Positions 1 to 8,180 of a DNA stretch of 19,918 nt are shown here, piece by piece. How positions within the stretch are numbered: the first letter of the stretch is position 1; every line of letters starts with the position of its first letter. The position numbers and the translations under genes are program-made. The notes under the pieces were generated by a model. That model did not search any database. It saw only the letters and a list, made by a program, of their open reading frames with translations, and was not told the DNA's origin. This stretch comes from Dehalococcoidia bacterium. GTDB lineage: Bacteria; Chloroflexota; Dehalococcoidia; GIF9; AB-539-J10. The stretch is from assembly GCA_030605665.1 (NCBI GenBank), contig JAUWHW010000006.1:1-19918 (forward strand), in the 5' to 3' direction.

Positions 1-908
1 CAACCGTCAGCTACGTTTAATCGCCCTAGAGGTCCTACACGATACATACCACCAGGGTACCCCAGTTTCTTGTAATAAGGGAATTTGAGGTAAGACCAGT
101 CCTCCACCCTTTCTTCAATTATGGAAAGATAATTTTCAGGAGCTATATCGTCCTCTAGGGTGATACCTTGGCTATCTTTCAATCTGAGTTTCCCATCATA
201 ATACTCAACATCACCATTACTATTTACGAGTCCAAGGTAGCCAGTGCCAAAATTAGCAAAGCTGGCAGCCTCCTCCCTATGTTGAGCATAATAACCCTTG
301 ATCAGGTCAATAGCAAACTGGCAGTCAGCGATAATATCATCCACCTGGGTTAGAATCTCATCGCGCTTATCAAGGCCAAGAGCCTTATTCATCCCCCCAG
401 GAATAGCAGCATTGGGATGAACTCTCTTATCCCCGAGCATCTCTATTATTTTCTGACCGAAAGCACGAATCTTTATTCCCTTTCTGGCGATTTCAGGTTT
501 TTCAGCAATAATACCCATGATATTTCGCTTAGCTGGGTCAGCATCCATGCCGAAGAGCAGGTCAGGGCTAGCCAGGTGAAAAAAATGAAGCGCATGGGAC
601 TGAACAATCTGCGCCATATGAATTAGCCTGCGCAGCATCTCTGCTGTAGGTGGCAGCTTTACCCCCAAAATGACATCTCCAGCTTTAGCTGAGGCGAGGT
701 GGTGACTTACAGGGCAAATACCACAGATTCGGGCAGTAATGAGCGGCATCTCCCAAAACAACCGCCCCTCACAAAACTTCTCAAATCCCCGCACCTGAGT
801 AACATGAAGCCTGGCTTTGTCCACGTTACCTTTATCGTTAAGGTGGATGGTTACCTTGCCATGTCCCTCTATCCGGGTAACCGGCTCAATAACAATCTTT
901 TTAGTCAT
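1..908 (-). CDS. hoxH: [NiFe] hydrogenase large subunit, HoxH-like (partial, C-terminus beyond window)
   Basis: I translated the minus strand from ATG at 908 to the window edge: 302 codons without a stop, so the gene runs out of the window. This is the catalytic subunit holding the Ni-Fe(CN)2CO site of a soluble group 3 hydrogenase. The N-terminus has the conserved RIEGHGK motif (Glu14), followed by the L1 motif [11 protein letters not shown] with Cys62, Cys65 and His69. Further on are [12 protein letters not shown] and, near the edge, [10 protein letters not shown]. The PVSHH form of L1 resembles HoxH-type (group 3d and HydL-like) subunits more than membrane uptake enzymes. The second nickel motif (DPCxxCxxH) must lie beyond the edge. 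A strong GGAGGGGAG Shine-Dalgarno precedes the ATG, 23 bases after the small-subunit gene. Family assignment is secure; the exact subgroup is inferred. Confidence 0.95.
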   Translation of the reverse strand, partial: MTKKIVIEPVTRIEGHGKVTIHLNDKGNVDKARLHVTQVRGFEKFCEGRLFWEMPLITARICGICPVSHHLASAKAGDVILGVKLPPTAEMLRRLIHMAQIVQSHALHFFHLASPDLLFGMDADPAKRNIMGIIAEKPEIARKGIKIRAFGQKIIEMLGDKRVHPNAAIPGGMNKALGLDKRDEILTQVDDIIADCQFAIDLIKGYYAQHREEAASFANFGTGYLGLVNSNGDVEYYDGKLRLKDSQGITLEDDIAPENYLSIIEERVEDWSYLKFPYYKKLGYPGGMYRVGPLGRLNVADG

Positions 909-931
909 AATACTCCCCTCCATCTAAAACC

Positions 932-1465
932 TTAATCAAACCTCATTATCTCGCTCGGGAGCACCGGAATTCTGCCTTCTAGAAGCTCAGATAAGGCATA
1001 GTGAATAGCTTCAGGGCTGGGCGGGCAACCAGGAACATAACAATCAACCTTAACTACCTGGTTTATTGGCTTAACTTTTATCAGCGGGGGTATATCTTCC
1101 GAACAGGGAATCTTACCATCTTTGGTACTCTCAGTATTATAATATCTCTGAAGAACCTCTTCAGTGCTGAATAGGTTACGCATACTAACTATCCCACCGA
1201 AACAAGCACAATCACCCCAGACCATCAGTATCTTGCAATTGGCACGCAAGTTTTTAGCTACTTCTTCATCATGAGCATTGCCCACTGCTCCTTCAATAAT
1301 CCCCACATCAACTGGTGAAAATTCCTTAATATCAGTTATGGGCGTAGCGGTGAGTTCTATTGCATCTGCCAGATCAATAAGCACCTCATCCAAATCCAGA
1401 AAAGACATATGACATCCAGCGCAAGCATCCAACCACGCTGTAGCGACTTTTATCTTTGCCACCAT
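932..1465 (-). CDS. hoxY: [NiFe] hydrogenase small subunit, HoxY-like
   Basis: Predicted 177-residue soluble small subunit that carries the proximal [4Fe-4S] cluster and passes electrons between the Ni-Fe site and the diaphorase part of the complex. The expected ligand motifs are visible: CAGC at residues 15-18, GDCACFGG with Cys86, and VPGCPPS with Cys147. There is no Tat signal and no C-terminal extension with medial or distal clusters, and the length fits HoxY or the NuoB-like 20 kDa family rather than membrane-bound uptake hydrogenases. The Shine-Dalgarno AGGAGG overlaps the stop codon of the upstream hoxU-like gene, so the two are probably translationally coupled. Its partner, the large subunit, follows directly. 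Confidence 0.95.
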   Translation of the reverse strand: MVAKIKVATAWLDACAGCHMSFLDLDEVLIDLADAIELTATPITDIKEFSPVDVGIIEGAVGNAHDEEVAKNLRANCKILMVWGDCACFGGIVSMRNLFSTEEVLQRYYNTESTKDGKIPCSEDIPPLIKVKPINQVVKVDCYVPGCPPSPEAIHYALSELLEGRIPVLPSEIMRFD

Positions 1466-1472
1466 TAACCTC

Positions 1473-3446
1473 CTAACTTAGGTTAAAATCACGTCCTAAG
1501 CTTTTGGAAAGCTCTATTAATATTTCCTGGTCTTGGGGCATACCTTCTTTAGGCTGAAGCACCCGTTTTGATTCGATGACCCTCCCATCCATGGTCACAT
1601 ATTTACCCTCCCTTTCCGCCCAGATCAGCGAGGGCAGAACTACGTCAGCTATAGACGTAGCACGAGAGTGATAACTCGCCTGCACCACCAGGAAATCTAT
1701 CCCTTCAAGCCAGCTCAATAGTTCCTCGTCCTCTTCTTCGTCAGCGAGGAGGAGATAGAGCCCCTTCGGCTTGTCTTGCTTTATACCTCTGCCTGCCAAC
1801 CCCAGCTCCCAGGCACCACGACTATTAACACGGCGTTTAAGCGAGATAACCCTCAGCCTACCCTCCACCCGATTCCCTGTTAAATCAGCTAAATTGAGAA
1901 GGGAAGTAACAAGACTTGGATCATTTCTCTGCAGCAACCCTTCTCCATAGATGATAATCCCACGCTTAGCTCGGCCATACATCTCTGCTGCTAACTCCAG
2001 TTTCTCCTTCTCTATGCCTGTAGCCTTGCTCACTTCGCCTGTCTTGTACCGGCTTAGAGACTGGATAAGCACTGCTCTTGCCCCCTCCTGCCAAGTCAGG
2101 CCATTATCAATAATGATCTTAGCTAAACCATTAAGGAGAACCTCTTCACTACCCGCCTCGGGTTTAAGCCAAAGGTCAGTCCAAAGAGGAAAAACATCCC
2201 TAGAGGAGTTTATTACTATCAATTTTGCCTTACTTTGGCTCACTGCTCGACGCACCAGAGTGCCAATGATAGGATGTGTCCTCTCAACATCGGCTTCGGC
2301 AATAATAATGCAATCTGCCTCCAGTATTTCCTCAATAGGACACTCAATGTCCAATCCCCTCCCGCTGTCATGGAACTGCCTGATGCCCTCGGCAATTAGG
2401 CGATAATCTCTCCCGTCCAGGGTGTCAATCCAATCACTACCCATGACCTCACAGACAAACTTTTGAAACAGCGAAAGCGTTTCATTAGCACACCTTGTTG
2501 AGATTATACCAGCAAAACTCCCTCTTAGCCCTACCAATTTCTCGGCGGCTTCCTCTATCGCCTTATCTAAAGCACATTCCTCCAATTGCCCTTGCCTGCC
2601 TCGTATTAACGGAGAGGTGACTCGCGGACAGATTTCACGAAGCAGTTCAAAACGTCCCACTCTGCACAGTGGCCCTCTTGGCTCTGTTAACCTTGGCGCT
2701 TCAATCCTCACCAGGTTATTGTCCTTCACCAGCACATTCAGTTCACAGCCAACTCCACAAGCAGGACAAACAGTCTTTATCTGTTGACACTCGTCCGTTT
2801 TGCCTTTGTAAAGACTGAGTTTGCTGAAAATGGCACCGGCGGGACATGCCTGAGCACAAGCACCACAGGAAGTGCAAGATGATTCACCCAGTGGTTGCTC
2901 CAAGTCGGCAGACACCACTGTTCTCCAGCCACGCTTAGCAAAATCCAGGGTATGGTTTGCCTCTACCTCACTACATATCCGAATGCAGCGGCCACAAAGA
3001 ATACAGCGGTTATGGTCAATTACCAGATAATCACTTAATGAATCCACAGGTAGAGAAGGAAAGCTATAAGGATAACGCACGTTGTCCATCTGATATCGAT
3101 AGGCCAGTTTTTGCAGCTCACAATCTCCGCTTTGCTCGCAGAACATGCAGAAATGATTGCGCTCGGTGAAGATGAGCTCCAATATCTGGCGACGATATTT
3201 CTCCAACTGCTCAGTGTGAGTTTTCACCGCCAGTCCATCTCTGGCAGGGTAGGTACAGGCAGGAACTGGCCTCCTTTCCCCTTCAATTTCCACTACACAC
3301 ATCCGGCATGCCCCGACATCATTTATTCCGTCAAGGTGGCAGAGGGTAGGTACATCAATACCGTTAGCCTGACAAATTTCTAGAACCGTGTCTCCCTTCT
3401 TCCCTTTAACCTGCCTATCGTTGATTGTCAAGGTTATCTCATCCAT
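1473..3446 (-). CDS. hoxU: HoxU/NuoG-like iron-sulfur subunit with degenerate molybdopterin-family C-terminal domain
   Basis: A 657-residue electron-wiring subunit. In order it has a ferredoxin-like [2Fe-2S] domain (Cys36, 47, 50, 64), a His-Cys [4Fe-4S] motif in HoxU style (ERNHFC..C, His98, Cys100, 103, 109), two [4Fe-4S] ferredoxin motifs (Cys148/151/154/158 and Cys191/194/197/201), then a molybdopterin-oxidoreductase Fe4S4 motif (Cys227, 230, 234, 261). The remaining roughly 390 residues are related to the NuoG / formate dehydrogenase alpha fold. I do not see a catalytic Cys or Sec in the CHSP context of formate dehydrogenases, so this part is probably structural, as in NuoG. Plain HoxU proteins are only about 240 residues, so this is a long form. 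It starts 2 bases after the hoxF-like gene ends and is followed 7 bases later by hoxY. Confidence 0.9.
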   Translation of the reverse strand: MDEITLTINDRQVKGKKGDTVLEICQANGIDVPTLCHLDGINDVGACRMCVVEIEGERRPVPACTYPARDGLAVKTHTEQLEKYRRQILELIFTERNHFCMFCEQSGDCELQKLAYRYQMDNVRYPYSFPSLPVDSLSDYLVIDHNRCILCGRCIRICSEVEANHTLDFAKRGWRTVVSADLEQPLGESSCTSCGACAQACPAGAIFSKLSLYKGKTDECQQIKTVCPACGVGCELNVLVKDNNLVRIEAPRLTEPRGPLCRVGRFELLREICPRVTSPLIRGRQGQLEECALDKAIEEAAEKLVGLRGSFAGIISTRCANETLSLFQKFVCEVMGSDWIDTLDGRDYRLIAEGIRQFHDSGRGLDIECPIEEILEADCIIIAEADVERTHPIIGTLVRRAVSQSKAKLIVINSSRDVFPLWTDLWLKPEAGSEEVLLNGLAKIIIDNGLTWQEGARAVLIQSLSRYKTGEVSKATGIEKEKLELAAEMYGRAKRGIIIYGEGLLQRNDPSLVTSLLNLADLTGNRVEGRLRVISLKRRVNSRGAWELGLAGRGIKQDKPKGLYLLLADEEEDEELLSWLEGIDFLVVQASYHSRATSIADVVLPSLIWAEREGKYVTMDGRVIESKRVLQPKEGMPQDQEILIELSKSLGRDFNLS

Positions 3447-3448
3447 GG

Positions 3449-6400
3449 CTACCCTCTAACCTCAAGGTCACATCTCAGGCATCTAGAGGCCTCTTCTCTG
3501 GCTTGCTCCTTAGTATAGCCCAATGTTACCTCGCAAAAGGAGGTCTTCCTTTGCTTTGGTTCAACATTCAAAATCATAACCCTACTTTTCTCCTCGACCT
3601 CCTCCTCTACCGCAGGAGGAATCTCAAAAGCCTTTTCATCCTCCCTTTCCACTCTAGGAGCAAGTTCCGCTCCCTCGAGATACCTCTTGATTGAACAAGC
3701 CGCTCTTTGCCCAGCAGCCACTGCCTCTATCCCACTCTTGGGGCCGGTTACCACATCCCCCCCAGCGAAAACCCCTTCCTTGTTGGTGACAAGCGTCCTT
3801 GGGTCTACGGTAATCCGGCCACCTCTCCCCAGCCCGATCCCATCCCCTTCCTTTATAAATGATGTATCGGGGGATTGACCAATAGTCAAAATAATCGTAT
3901 CCCCCTCAATTACAGAAGTTGTATCCTCATAGAAGGTAGGATTAAACCTACCCTCATCATCAAAGACCGCCCTGACCTCCATCACCTCTAACCCTGCCAC
4001 CTTCCCATCCTTGGATAATATCCGCCTTGGGCCTCTGGAATGAGTAATACTAATCCCCTCCTCAAGAGTTTCATTGATCTCCCACTCCCATGACGGCATC
4101 TCATCACTCGATTCAAGACAAACTATCTTCACCGCATCCGGGGCGAGGCGGAGGGCAGACCTAGCTACATCCATAGCTACATTGCCCCCACCAATAACAA
4201 TGACAGTTTTCCCCAATTTCACCTCCTCCCCCAGATTTATCCTTCTCAGAAACTCAATCCCTTGATAAACACCGTCTAACTCCTCACCAGGAATATCCAA
4301 TCTGACCCCTTTATGAGCGCCTGTAGCAATGAAAACGGCATTATAACCCTGCTTGAAGAGAAGGCTTACATCATCAACCTTGGTGTTCAGCTTTATCTCC
4401 ACTCCCATTTTCTCTATTACCTTGATCTCCCTTTCAATAAGCCCCTGAGCAAGCCTGTATCTTGGAATTCCCACGGTAATCATTCCACCGGCTACAGGAA
4501 GTAAATCAAATACCGTAACCTGATACCCCTCCCGAGTAAGGTCATAAGCTGCTGAGAGCCCCGCTGGACCAGCTCCAATGATGGCTACCTTTTCCTTCCT
4601 CCTCTCTTTCACCTGAGGAACATATTCAACCGCATGCTCAAATACCCAATCGGCGACAAATCTCTTGAGATGCCTGATTGCCATAGGGTCATCAACTTGA
4701 CCGCGACGGCACTTTGCTTCACAGGGGTGATGGCATATCTTTCCACAGATGGAAGGGAAAGGAAGTCGCTGCCTAATTAAATTATAGGCATCCTCAAATT
4801 CCCCCTCTTTTATCAGGGCGATATATCCAGGGATATCGAGTTCAACAGGACAGGTATGCTGACAAGGGGATCTGAATAGGGCTTGGCAAACAGCAGCCGG
4901 GCACCTCTTATCAATGATATGGGCCTCAAATTCATCTCGGAAATAACGCAGCGCAGTTAAAACTGGGTTAGGGGCTGTGTTCCCGAGACCACAAAGAGAG
5001 GTTGCTTCAATCATCTCCGCTAATTCTTCCAAAGTATCAAGGTCTCCCATTGAGCCCTTGCCTTCGGTTATCTTGGTGAGGATTTCAAGCATCTTGGGAA
5101 TGCCAGCCCGACAAGGGGTACATTGACCACATAACTCCTCCCTTGTGAAATCAAGGAAGTATCTTGCCATGTCTACCATGCAGGTATCCTCATCCATCAC
5201 AACAAGCCCGCCTGAGCCCATAATTGCCCCCAGTTTAGGGATGGACTCATAGTCAACAGGGACGCTCAGGTGCTGACGAGGGATACAGCCTCCGGAAGGC
5301 CCACCTATTTGCACAGCTTTAAATTTCTTTCCCCCTGGAGGTCCCCCACCTATGTCGAGAACTATCTGAGACATAGGGGTTCCCAAAGGAACCTCAACTA
5401 GCCCTGAGTTTGTTACCTTACCAGCCAAGCAGAAGGTCTTTGTACCCTTGCTTTTTTCAGTGCCAACACTGGCAAACCAATCAGCTCCCTTCAAAATAAT
5501 AAGAGGTATGCTTGAAAGAGTTTCCACATTATTGAGAACAGTTGGCTTGCCGAAAAGTCCTACCTCGGTAGTGCGGGGGCGTGGGAGGCTCTTTGGCATC
5601 CCCCTCTTTCCCTCTATGGAAAGGGTCAGGGCGGTAGACTCACCACAGACAAAAGCTCCAGCACCGGGGAATATATCTACGGAGAACTCAAAATCGGTGC
5701 CCAGGATATTCTTTCCAAGAAGCCCACATTCTCGGGCTTGGGCAATGGCGTGGCTTAGAGTCTCCACCGCCAGTGGGTACTCTGCTCTTACATATATATA
5801 ACCCTGTTTGGCGCCTATAGCATAGCCTCCAATAGCCATACCCTCAATTACTGAATGAGGGTTCCCCTCCAGAACACAGCGGTTCATGTAAGCACCAGGG
5901 TCTCCCTCATCTGCATTGCAAATTACATATTTTACGTCACCTCGCGCACGATATGATGCCATCCATTTTCTTCCGCAAGGAAAACCAGCCCCACCCCTCC
6001 CACGCAAACCAGATTTGCTGACCTCTTCAATAACCTCCTCCCGGCTCATCTCAGTCAAAACCCTAGCCAGCGCCTGATAGCCATCACGGTCAATATATTC
6101 CTCAATCCTCATTGGGTCGATGTCTTGATTGACAAGTATCCTTCTTACCTGAAGTGTAAAAAATGGCGTACTCTCATCTATAACCCACTCTTCAACAGCC
6201 CTCCCCCCTTGGAGATGCTGCTCGACAATTCGGGGAATCATGTTCGGGGCTAGTTCCTTGTAGATCACACGCCCATTCTGAGGATGAATAACTGTGGCTA
6301 CAGGCTCCCAATTGCATAATCCGATACAGGCTGATTGTGATACAATCGCATCTATCTTCCTAGCCTCTATCTCTTTAAGGAGGGTATCTAAAATAACCTT

Positions 6401-6529
6401 TGCTCCTGCGGCTATGCCACATGTTCCCATATGAACGATAACACGAACCTTGCTTTCACGAACCCGCATATCCTTTTGAATTTCACCTCTCCACCTTCCC
6501 AATTCATCCACAGATTCTAGCCTTTTCAC
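3449..6529 (-). CDS. hoxF: NuoF/HoxF-like NADH-binding subunit fused to GltD-type FAD/NAD(P) oxidoreductase
   Basis: A 1026-residue fusion. Residues about 25-115 form a thioredoxin-like HndB/HydB-type domain (GTCGIAAGA at 35-43, Cys68, Cys72; three Cys only). Residues about 120-530 are the NuoF core: FMN glycine loop GRGGAGFPCGRKW (177-189), NADH-site GAFVCGESTAL (291-301), SLBB region, and the [4Fe-4S] motif Cys467/470/473/513. Residues about 540-630 are a GltD N-terminal double-cluster domain (Cys543, 548, 556, 560; Cys595, 599, 603, 607). Residues 647-950 hold two Rossmann folds, FAD site IIGAGPAGLSA (650-660) and NAD(P) site VIVIGGGNVAMD (776-787). The tail ends in CLRC (1017-1020). The start is GTG with GGGAGG five bases upstream. 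It would exchange electrons with NAD(H) at FMN, and probably with a second nucleotide or carrier at the GltD FAD. The domain calls are clear; the bifurcating role is inference. Confidence 0.93.
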   Translation of the reverse strand: MKRLESVDELGRWRGEIQKDMRVRESKVRVIVHMGTCGIAAGAKVILDTLLKEIEARKIDAIVSQSACIGLCNWEPVATVIHPQNGRVIYKELAPNMIPRIVEQHLQGGRAVEEWVIDESTPFFTLQVRRILVNQDIDPMRIEEYIDRDGYQALARVLTEMSREEVIEEVSKSGLRGRGGAGFPCGRKWMASYRARGDVKYVICNADEGDPGAYMNRCVLEGNPHSVIEGMAIGGYAIGAKQGYIYVRAEYPLAVETLSHAIAQARECGLLGKNILGTDFEFSVDIFPGAGAFVCGESTALTLSIEGKRGMPKSLPRPRTTEVGLFGKPTVLNNVETLSSIPLIILKGADWFASVGTEKSKGTKTFCLAGKVTNSGLVEVPLGTPMSQIVLDIGGGPPGGKKFKAVQIGGPSGGCIPRQHLSVPVDYESIPKLGAIMGSGGLVVMDEDTCMVDMARYFLDFTREELCGQCTPCRAGIPKMLEILTKITEGKGSMGDLDTLEELAEMIEATSLCGLGNTAPNPVLTALRYFRDEFEAHIIDKRCPAAVCQALFRSPCQHTCPVELDIPGYIALIKEGEFEDAYNLIRQRLPFPSICGKICHHPCEAKCRRGQVDDPMAIRHLKRFVADWVFEHAVEYVPQVKERRKEKVAIIGAGPAGLSAAYDLTREGYQVTVFDLLPVAGGMITVGIPRYRLAQGLIEREIKVIEKMGVEIKLNTKVDDVSLLFKQGYNAVFIATGAHKGVRLDIPGEELDGVYQGIEFLRRINLGEEVKLGKTVIVIGGGNVAMDVARSALRLAPDAVKIVCLESSDEMPSWEWEINETLEEGISITHSRGPRRILSKDGKVAGLEVMEVRAVFDDEGRFNPTFYEDTTSVIEGDTIILTIGQSPDTSFIKEGDGIGLGRGGRITVDPRTLVTNKEGVFAGGDVVTGPKSGIEAVAAGQRAACSIKRYLEGAELAPRVEREDEKAFEIPPAVEEEVEEKSRVMILNVEPKQRKTSFCEVTLGYTKEQAREEASRCLRCDLEVRG

Positions 6530-6541
6530 TTTAACCTCCCA

Positions 6542-7054
6542 CTACTCATACTGCGCCAATATCCTTTTCAACTTAGTGGGGCTAACACGCCGATAAACAT
6601 CACCCCCGATGGCCATTACCGGGGATAGCCCACAGCAGCCCAGGCAGCGGACTGTCTCCAGGGAAAATTTACCATCAGCGGTAATACTTTCAGGCTCAAG
6701 CTCATACTCCTTCTTCAAGGTATCGAGAATCCTCTGTCCTCCCTTGACATAGCAACTGGTGCCCATGCAGACCTGAATAACATACTTGCCCTTGGGCACC
6801 ATGGCGAAGAAGTGATAGAAACTGACTATCCCGTATACTTCACTGATGGGGATCTTCAGGTCCCTGGAAATAGTCTTCAGCACCACCGCGGGTAGATAGC
6901 CAATTAACCCTTGCGTGTGTTGCAGCACGCGAATAAGGGCACCAGCTTGACCCCCAGTATCATCAATCACTTTCTGAATCTCTGCGAAAATCCTCCCCGC
7001 GTACCCAGCGCCGATTTCCCTCTTCCGGAGTACCTTTGCTTCACTTTGTTCCAT
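6542..7054 (-). CDS. hoxE: NuoE/HoxE-like [2Fe-2S] subunit
   Basis: A 170-residue thioredoxin-like [2Fe-2S] protein of the NuoE (24 kDa) family, partner of NuoF in complex I, HoxEFUYH and HydABC-type hydrogenases. The four expected ligands are present as Cys96-x4-Cys101 and Cys137-x3-Cys141 (RCLGCCGLSP), and the helical N-terminal part contains the usual IPISEVYGIVSFYHFF segment. Length is typical. The start at 7054 is supported by GGAGGGG a few bases upstream. It ends 12 bases before the GTG of the hoxF-like gene, giving the normal E-F-U(G)-Y-H order. Confidence 0.95.
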   Translation of the reverse strand: MEQSEAKVLRKREIGAGYAGRIFAEIQKVIDDTGGQAGALIRVLQHTQGLIGYLPAVVLKTISRDLKIPISEVYGIVSFYHFFAMVPKGKYVIQVCMGTSCYVKGGQRILDTLKKEYELEPESITADGKFSLETVRCLGCCGLSPVMAIGGDVYRRVSPTKLKRILAQYE

Positions 7055-7112
7055 GTCCTACCCCTCCTTCACAGGCTAGGTATTAAGTCTGTTGGTTAAG
7101 TTTGCATACTGA

Positions 7113-7493
7113 TTAGCCAGGGGAATTAAACCCCTTGCCACGGAGTTTTATCTCTATTGGCTCATCCTGGCCCCACCTCTTGTAAACTCGGCAGTATTGA
7201 CAGATGTCAGTGTCATCGCCTTTTGCTCCATAGTCAAAAAGCTTACAATATGTTCCTTCTACCTCCCAGCAGGGCAGAGACCGATATTTAAACGCAGGGC
7301 ACTCGTTTCTCACTTCTTCCGGACAACGGAACATCTCCCAGCAGGGCGTCTTTCCCTCCCAGAAGCCCAAACGCGGTTCCACCAAGAGCTTTCCCTTTGC
7401 TTCTTCGATGACCTTCTCTATCTCAGCAACCTCCTCTACAGTTGTAACACCTGTAAGAATCTCTTCCACCTGTTCAATTACTTTCGGCTTCAT
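7113..7493 (-). CDS. small Cys-rich protein, copy 2 (two-CW-like)
   Basis: I chose the ATG at 7493 over the upstream one at 7517 because it has AAGGAGGGAAAGGCA before it and matches the start of the paralog. The product is about 126 residues: a helical N-terminus of about 40 residues (MKPKVIEQVEEILTG) followed by a Cys-rich half with seven Cys in the pattern PCWEMFRC, NEC, PCWEVEGTYC and ICQYC, then an acidic/basic tail. The repeated Cys-Trp-Glu motif resembles proteins annotated as two-CW domain proteins, probably metal or FeS binding; that name is from memory and the function is unknown. It is a tandem duplicate of the gene at 7571-7951. It sits directly upstream of hoxE in the same direction, so a role tied to the hydrogenase is plausible but unproven. 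Confidence 0.8.
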   Translation of the reverse strand: MKPKVIEQVEEILTGVTTVEEVAEIEKVIEEAKGKLLVEPRLGFWEGKTPCWEMFRCPEEVRNECPAFKYRSLPCWEVEGTYCKLFDYGAKGDDTDICQYCRVYKRWGQDEPIEIKLRGKGFNSPG

Positions 7494-7570
7494 TGCCTTT
7501 CCCTCCTTTCTTACCATTTATTTGAGTCTCTAAGCTCCCTAGATTGTGAGTTACCTTCCTTCCCCACTGA

Positions 7571-7951
7571 TTAGCCAATGGGATTAAACCCCTTGCCATG
7601 GAGTTTTATCTCTATTGGCTCACCCTGGCCCCACCTCTTGTAAACTCGGCAGTATTGACAGATATCAGTGCCATCGCCTTTTGCCCCATAGTCGAAAAGC
7701 TTACAATATGTTCCTTCTACCTCCCAGCAGGGCAGAGACCGATATTTAAACGCAGGGCACTCGTTTCTCACTTCTTCCGGACAACGGAACATCTCCCAGC
7801 AGGGCGTCTTTCCCTCCCAGAAGCCCAAACCAGGCTCTATCATGATTTTCCCCTTGGCTTCCTGGATGGCCTTCTCTATCTCAGCAATCTCCTCTACCGT
7901 GGAAACACCTGTAAGAATCTCTTCCATCTGTTCAATTACTTTCGGCTTCAT
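7571..7951 (-). CDS. small Cys-rich protein, copy 1 (two-CW-like)
   Basis: A 126-residue paralog of the next gene and the first gene of the hydrogenase operon. Cys residues are at 51, 57, 65, 75, 83, 98 and 101, with two PCWE motifs (50-53 and 74-77) and an ICQYC pair near the end. No signal peptide or membrane segment is visible, so it should be cytoplasmic. The N-terminal 40 residues look helical and charged. The Shine-Dalgarno AAAGGAGGG lies six bases before the ATG. The family resembles two-CW domain proteins; it could be a small redox, metal-delivery or regulatory protein. The DNA between 7695 and 7830 is identical to 7237-7372 in the twin gene. Confidence 0.82.
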   Translation of the reverse strand: MKPKVIEQMEEILTGVSTVEEIAEIEKAIQEAKGKIMIEPGLGFWEGKTPCWEMFRCPEEVRNECPAFKYRSLPCWEVEGTYCKLFDYGAKGDGTDICQYCRVYKRWGQGEPIEIKLHGKGFNPIG

Positions 7952-7987
7952 TGCCTTTCCCTCCTTTAGTACTATTCTCAGTGTTCA

Positions 7988-8015
7988 TTTATATTTAACC
8001 ATGCTGGGAATCCAA
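7988..8015 (-). promoter_or_regulatory. candidate sigma70-type promoter of the hydrogenase operon
   Basis: Read on the minus strand, TTGGAT (8015-8010) is followed after 16 bases by TATAAA (7993-7988), about 36 bases before the ATG of the first Cys-rich gene. The -10 matches 5 of 6 consensus positions, the -35 about 4 of 6. A second, weaker TTGGCA lies further upstream. Prediction from sequence only. Confidence 0.5.
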
Positions 8016-8079
8016 TGCCATCCGTATTAGTGCCTATTTTTATCTTTGCCAAAATGCAGACGACCCCGCACTGGGTAAG

Positions 8080-8109
8080 CCTCTATAACTAGGCATCCCC
8101 GCCTAGAGG
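8080..8109. promoter_or_regulatory. inverted repeat between divergent promoters
   Basis: CTAGGC (8089-8094) and GCCTAG (8101-8106) are perfect arms around a six-base loop; an alternative outer pairing is CCTCTA (8080-8085) with TAGAGG (8104-8109). It lies between the two outward-facing promoters and is not followed by a T-run, so an operator is likelier than a terminator. The 229 bases between the divergent genes hold only this and the two promoters. Confidence 0.4.
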
Positions 8110-8133
8110 TTGCCTTTATCGGGGCGCTATAGG

Positions 8134-8162
8134 TTGAAGACATAAGTGTGATAAACTATAAT
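8134..8162 (+). promoter_or_regulatory. strong sigma70-type promoter of the response-regulator gene
   Basis: TTGAAG (8134-8139), a spacer of exactly 17 bases, then a perfect TATAAT (8157-8162). The expected transcript start, near 8169, falls at the Shine-Dalgarno GGAGG (8170-8174), so the leader is very short. This excludes the upstream in-frame ATG at 8148, which lies upstream of the -10 box, and decides the start at 8181. Confidence 0.75.
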
Positions 8163-8180
8163 TGTATTCGGAGGCATATT

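Larger units (their letters stand above)
7113..7951 (-). repeat. tandem gene duplication, offset 458 bases
   Basis: The two Cys-rich genes are direct repeats offset by 458 bases. Bases 7237-7372 and 7695-7830 (136 bases) are identical, including synonymous positions, while the flanks on both sides carry many differences. The repeat includes the ribosome binding site region and the 3' ends. Confidence 0.9.

Noticed and set aside
168..935. Plus-strand open frames at 168-353, 417-626 and 699-935
   Set aside because: They are antisense to the HoxH-like gene, whose minus-strand frame is continuous and carries the diagnostic motifs.
3449..6529. Loss of a Cys ligand in the thioredoxin-like N-terminal domain of the HoxF fusion (Cys37, 68, 72 only)
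   Set aside because: The GTCGIAAGA form with three Cys is, as far as I recall, usual for HndB-like domains, so it is not a specific defect here.
7197..7969. Plus-strand open frames of about 123-125 codons across the Cys-rich genes
   Set aside because: They are antisense shadows that exist in both copies simply because the DNA is duplicated; they lack ribosome binding sites.
8148..8180. Longer N-terminus for the response regulator from ATG 8148
   Set aside because: That ATG is upstream of the -10 box (8157-8162) and lacks a Shine-Dalgarno, while ATG 8181 has GGAGG and gives the usual receiver-domain start.
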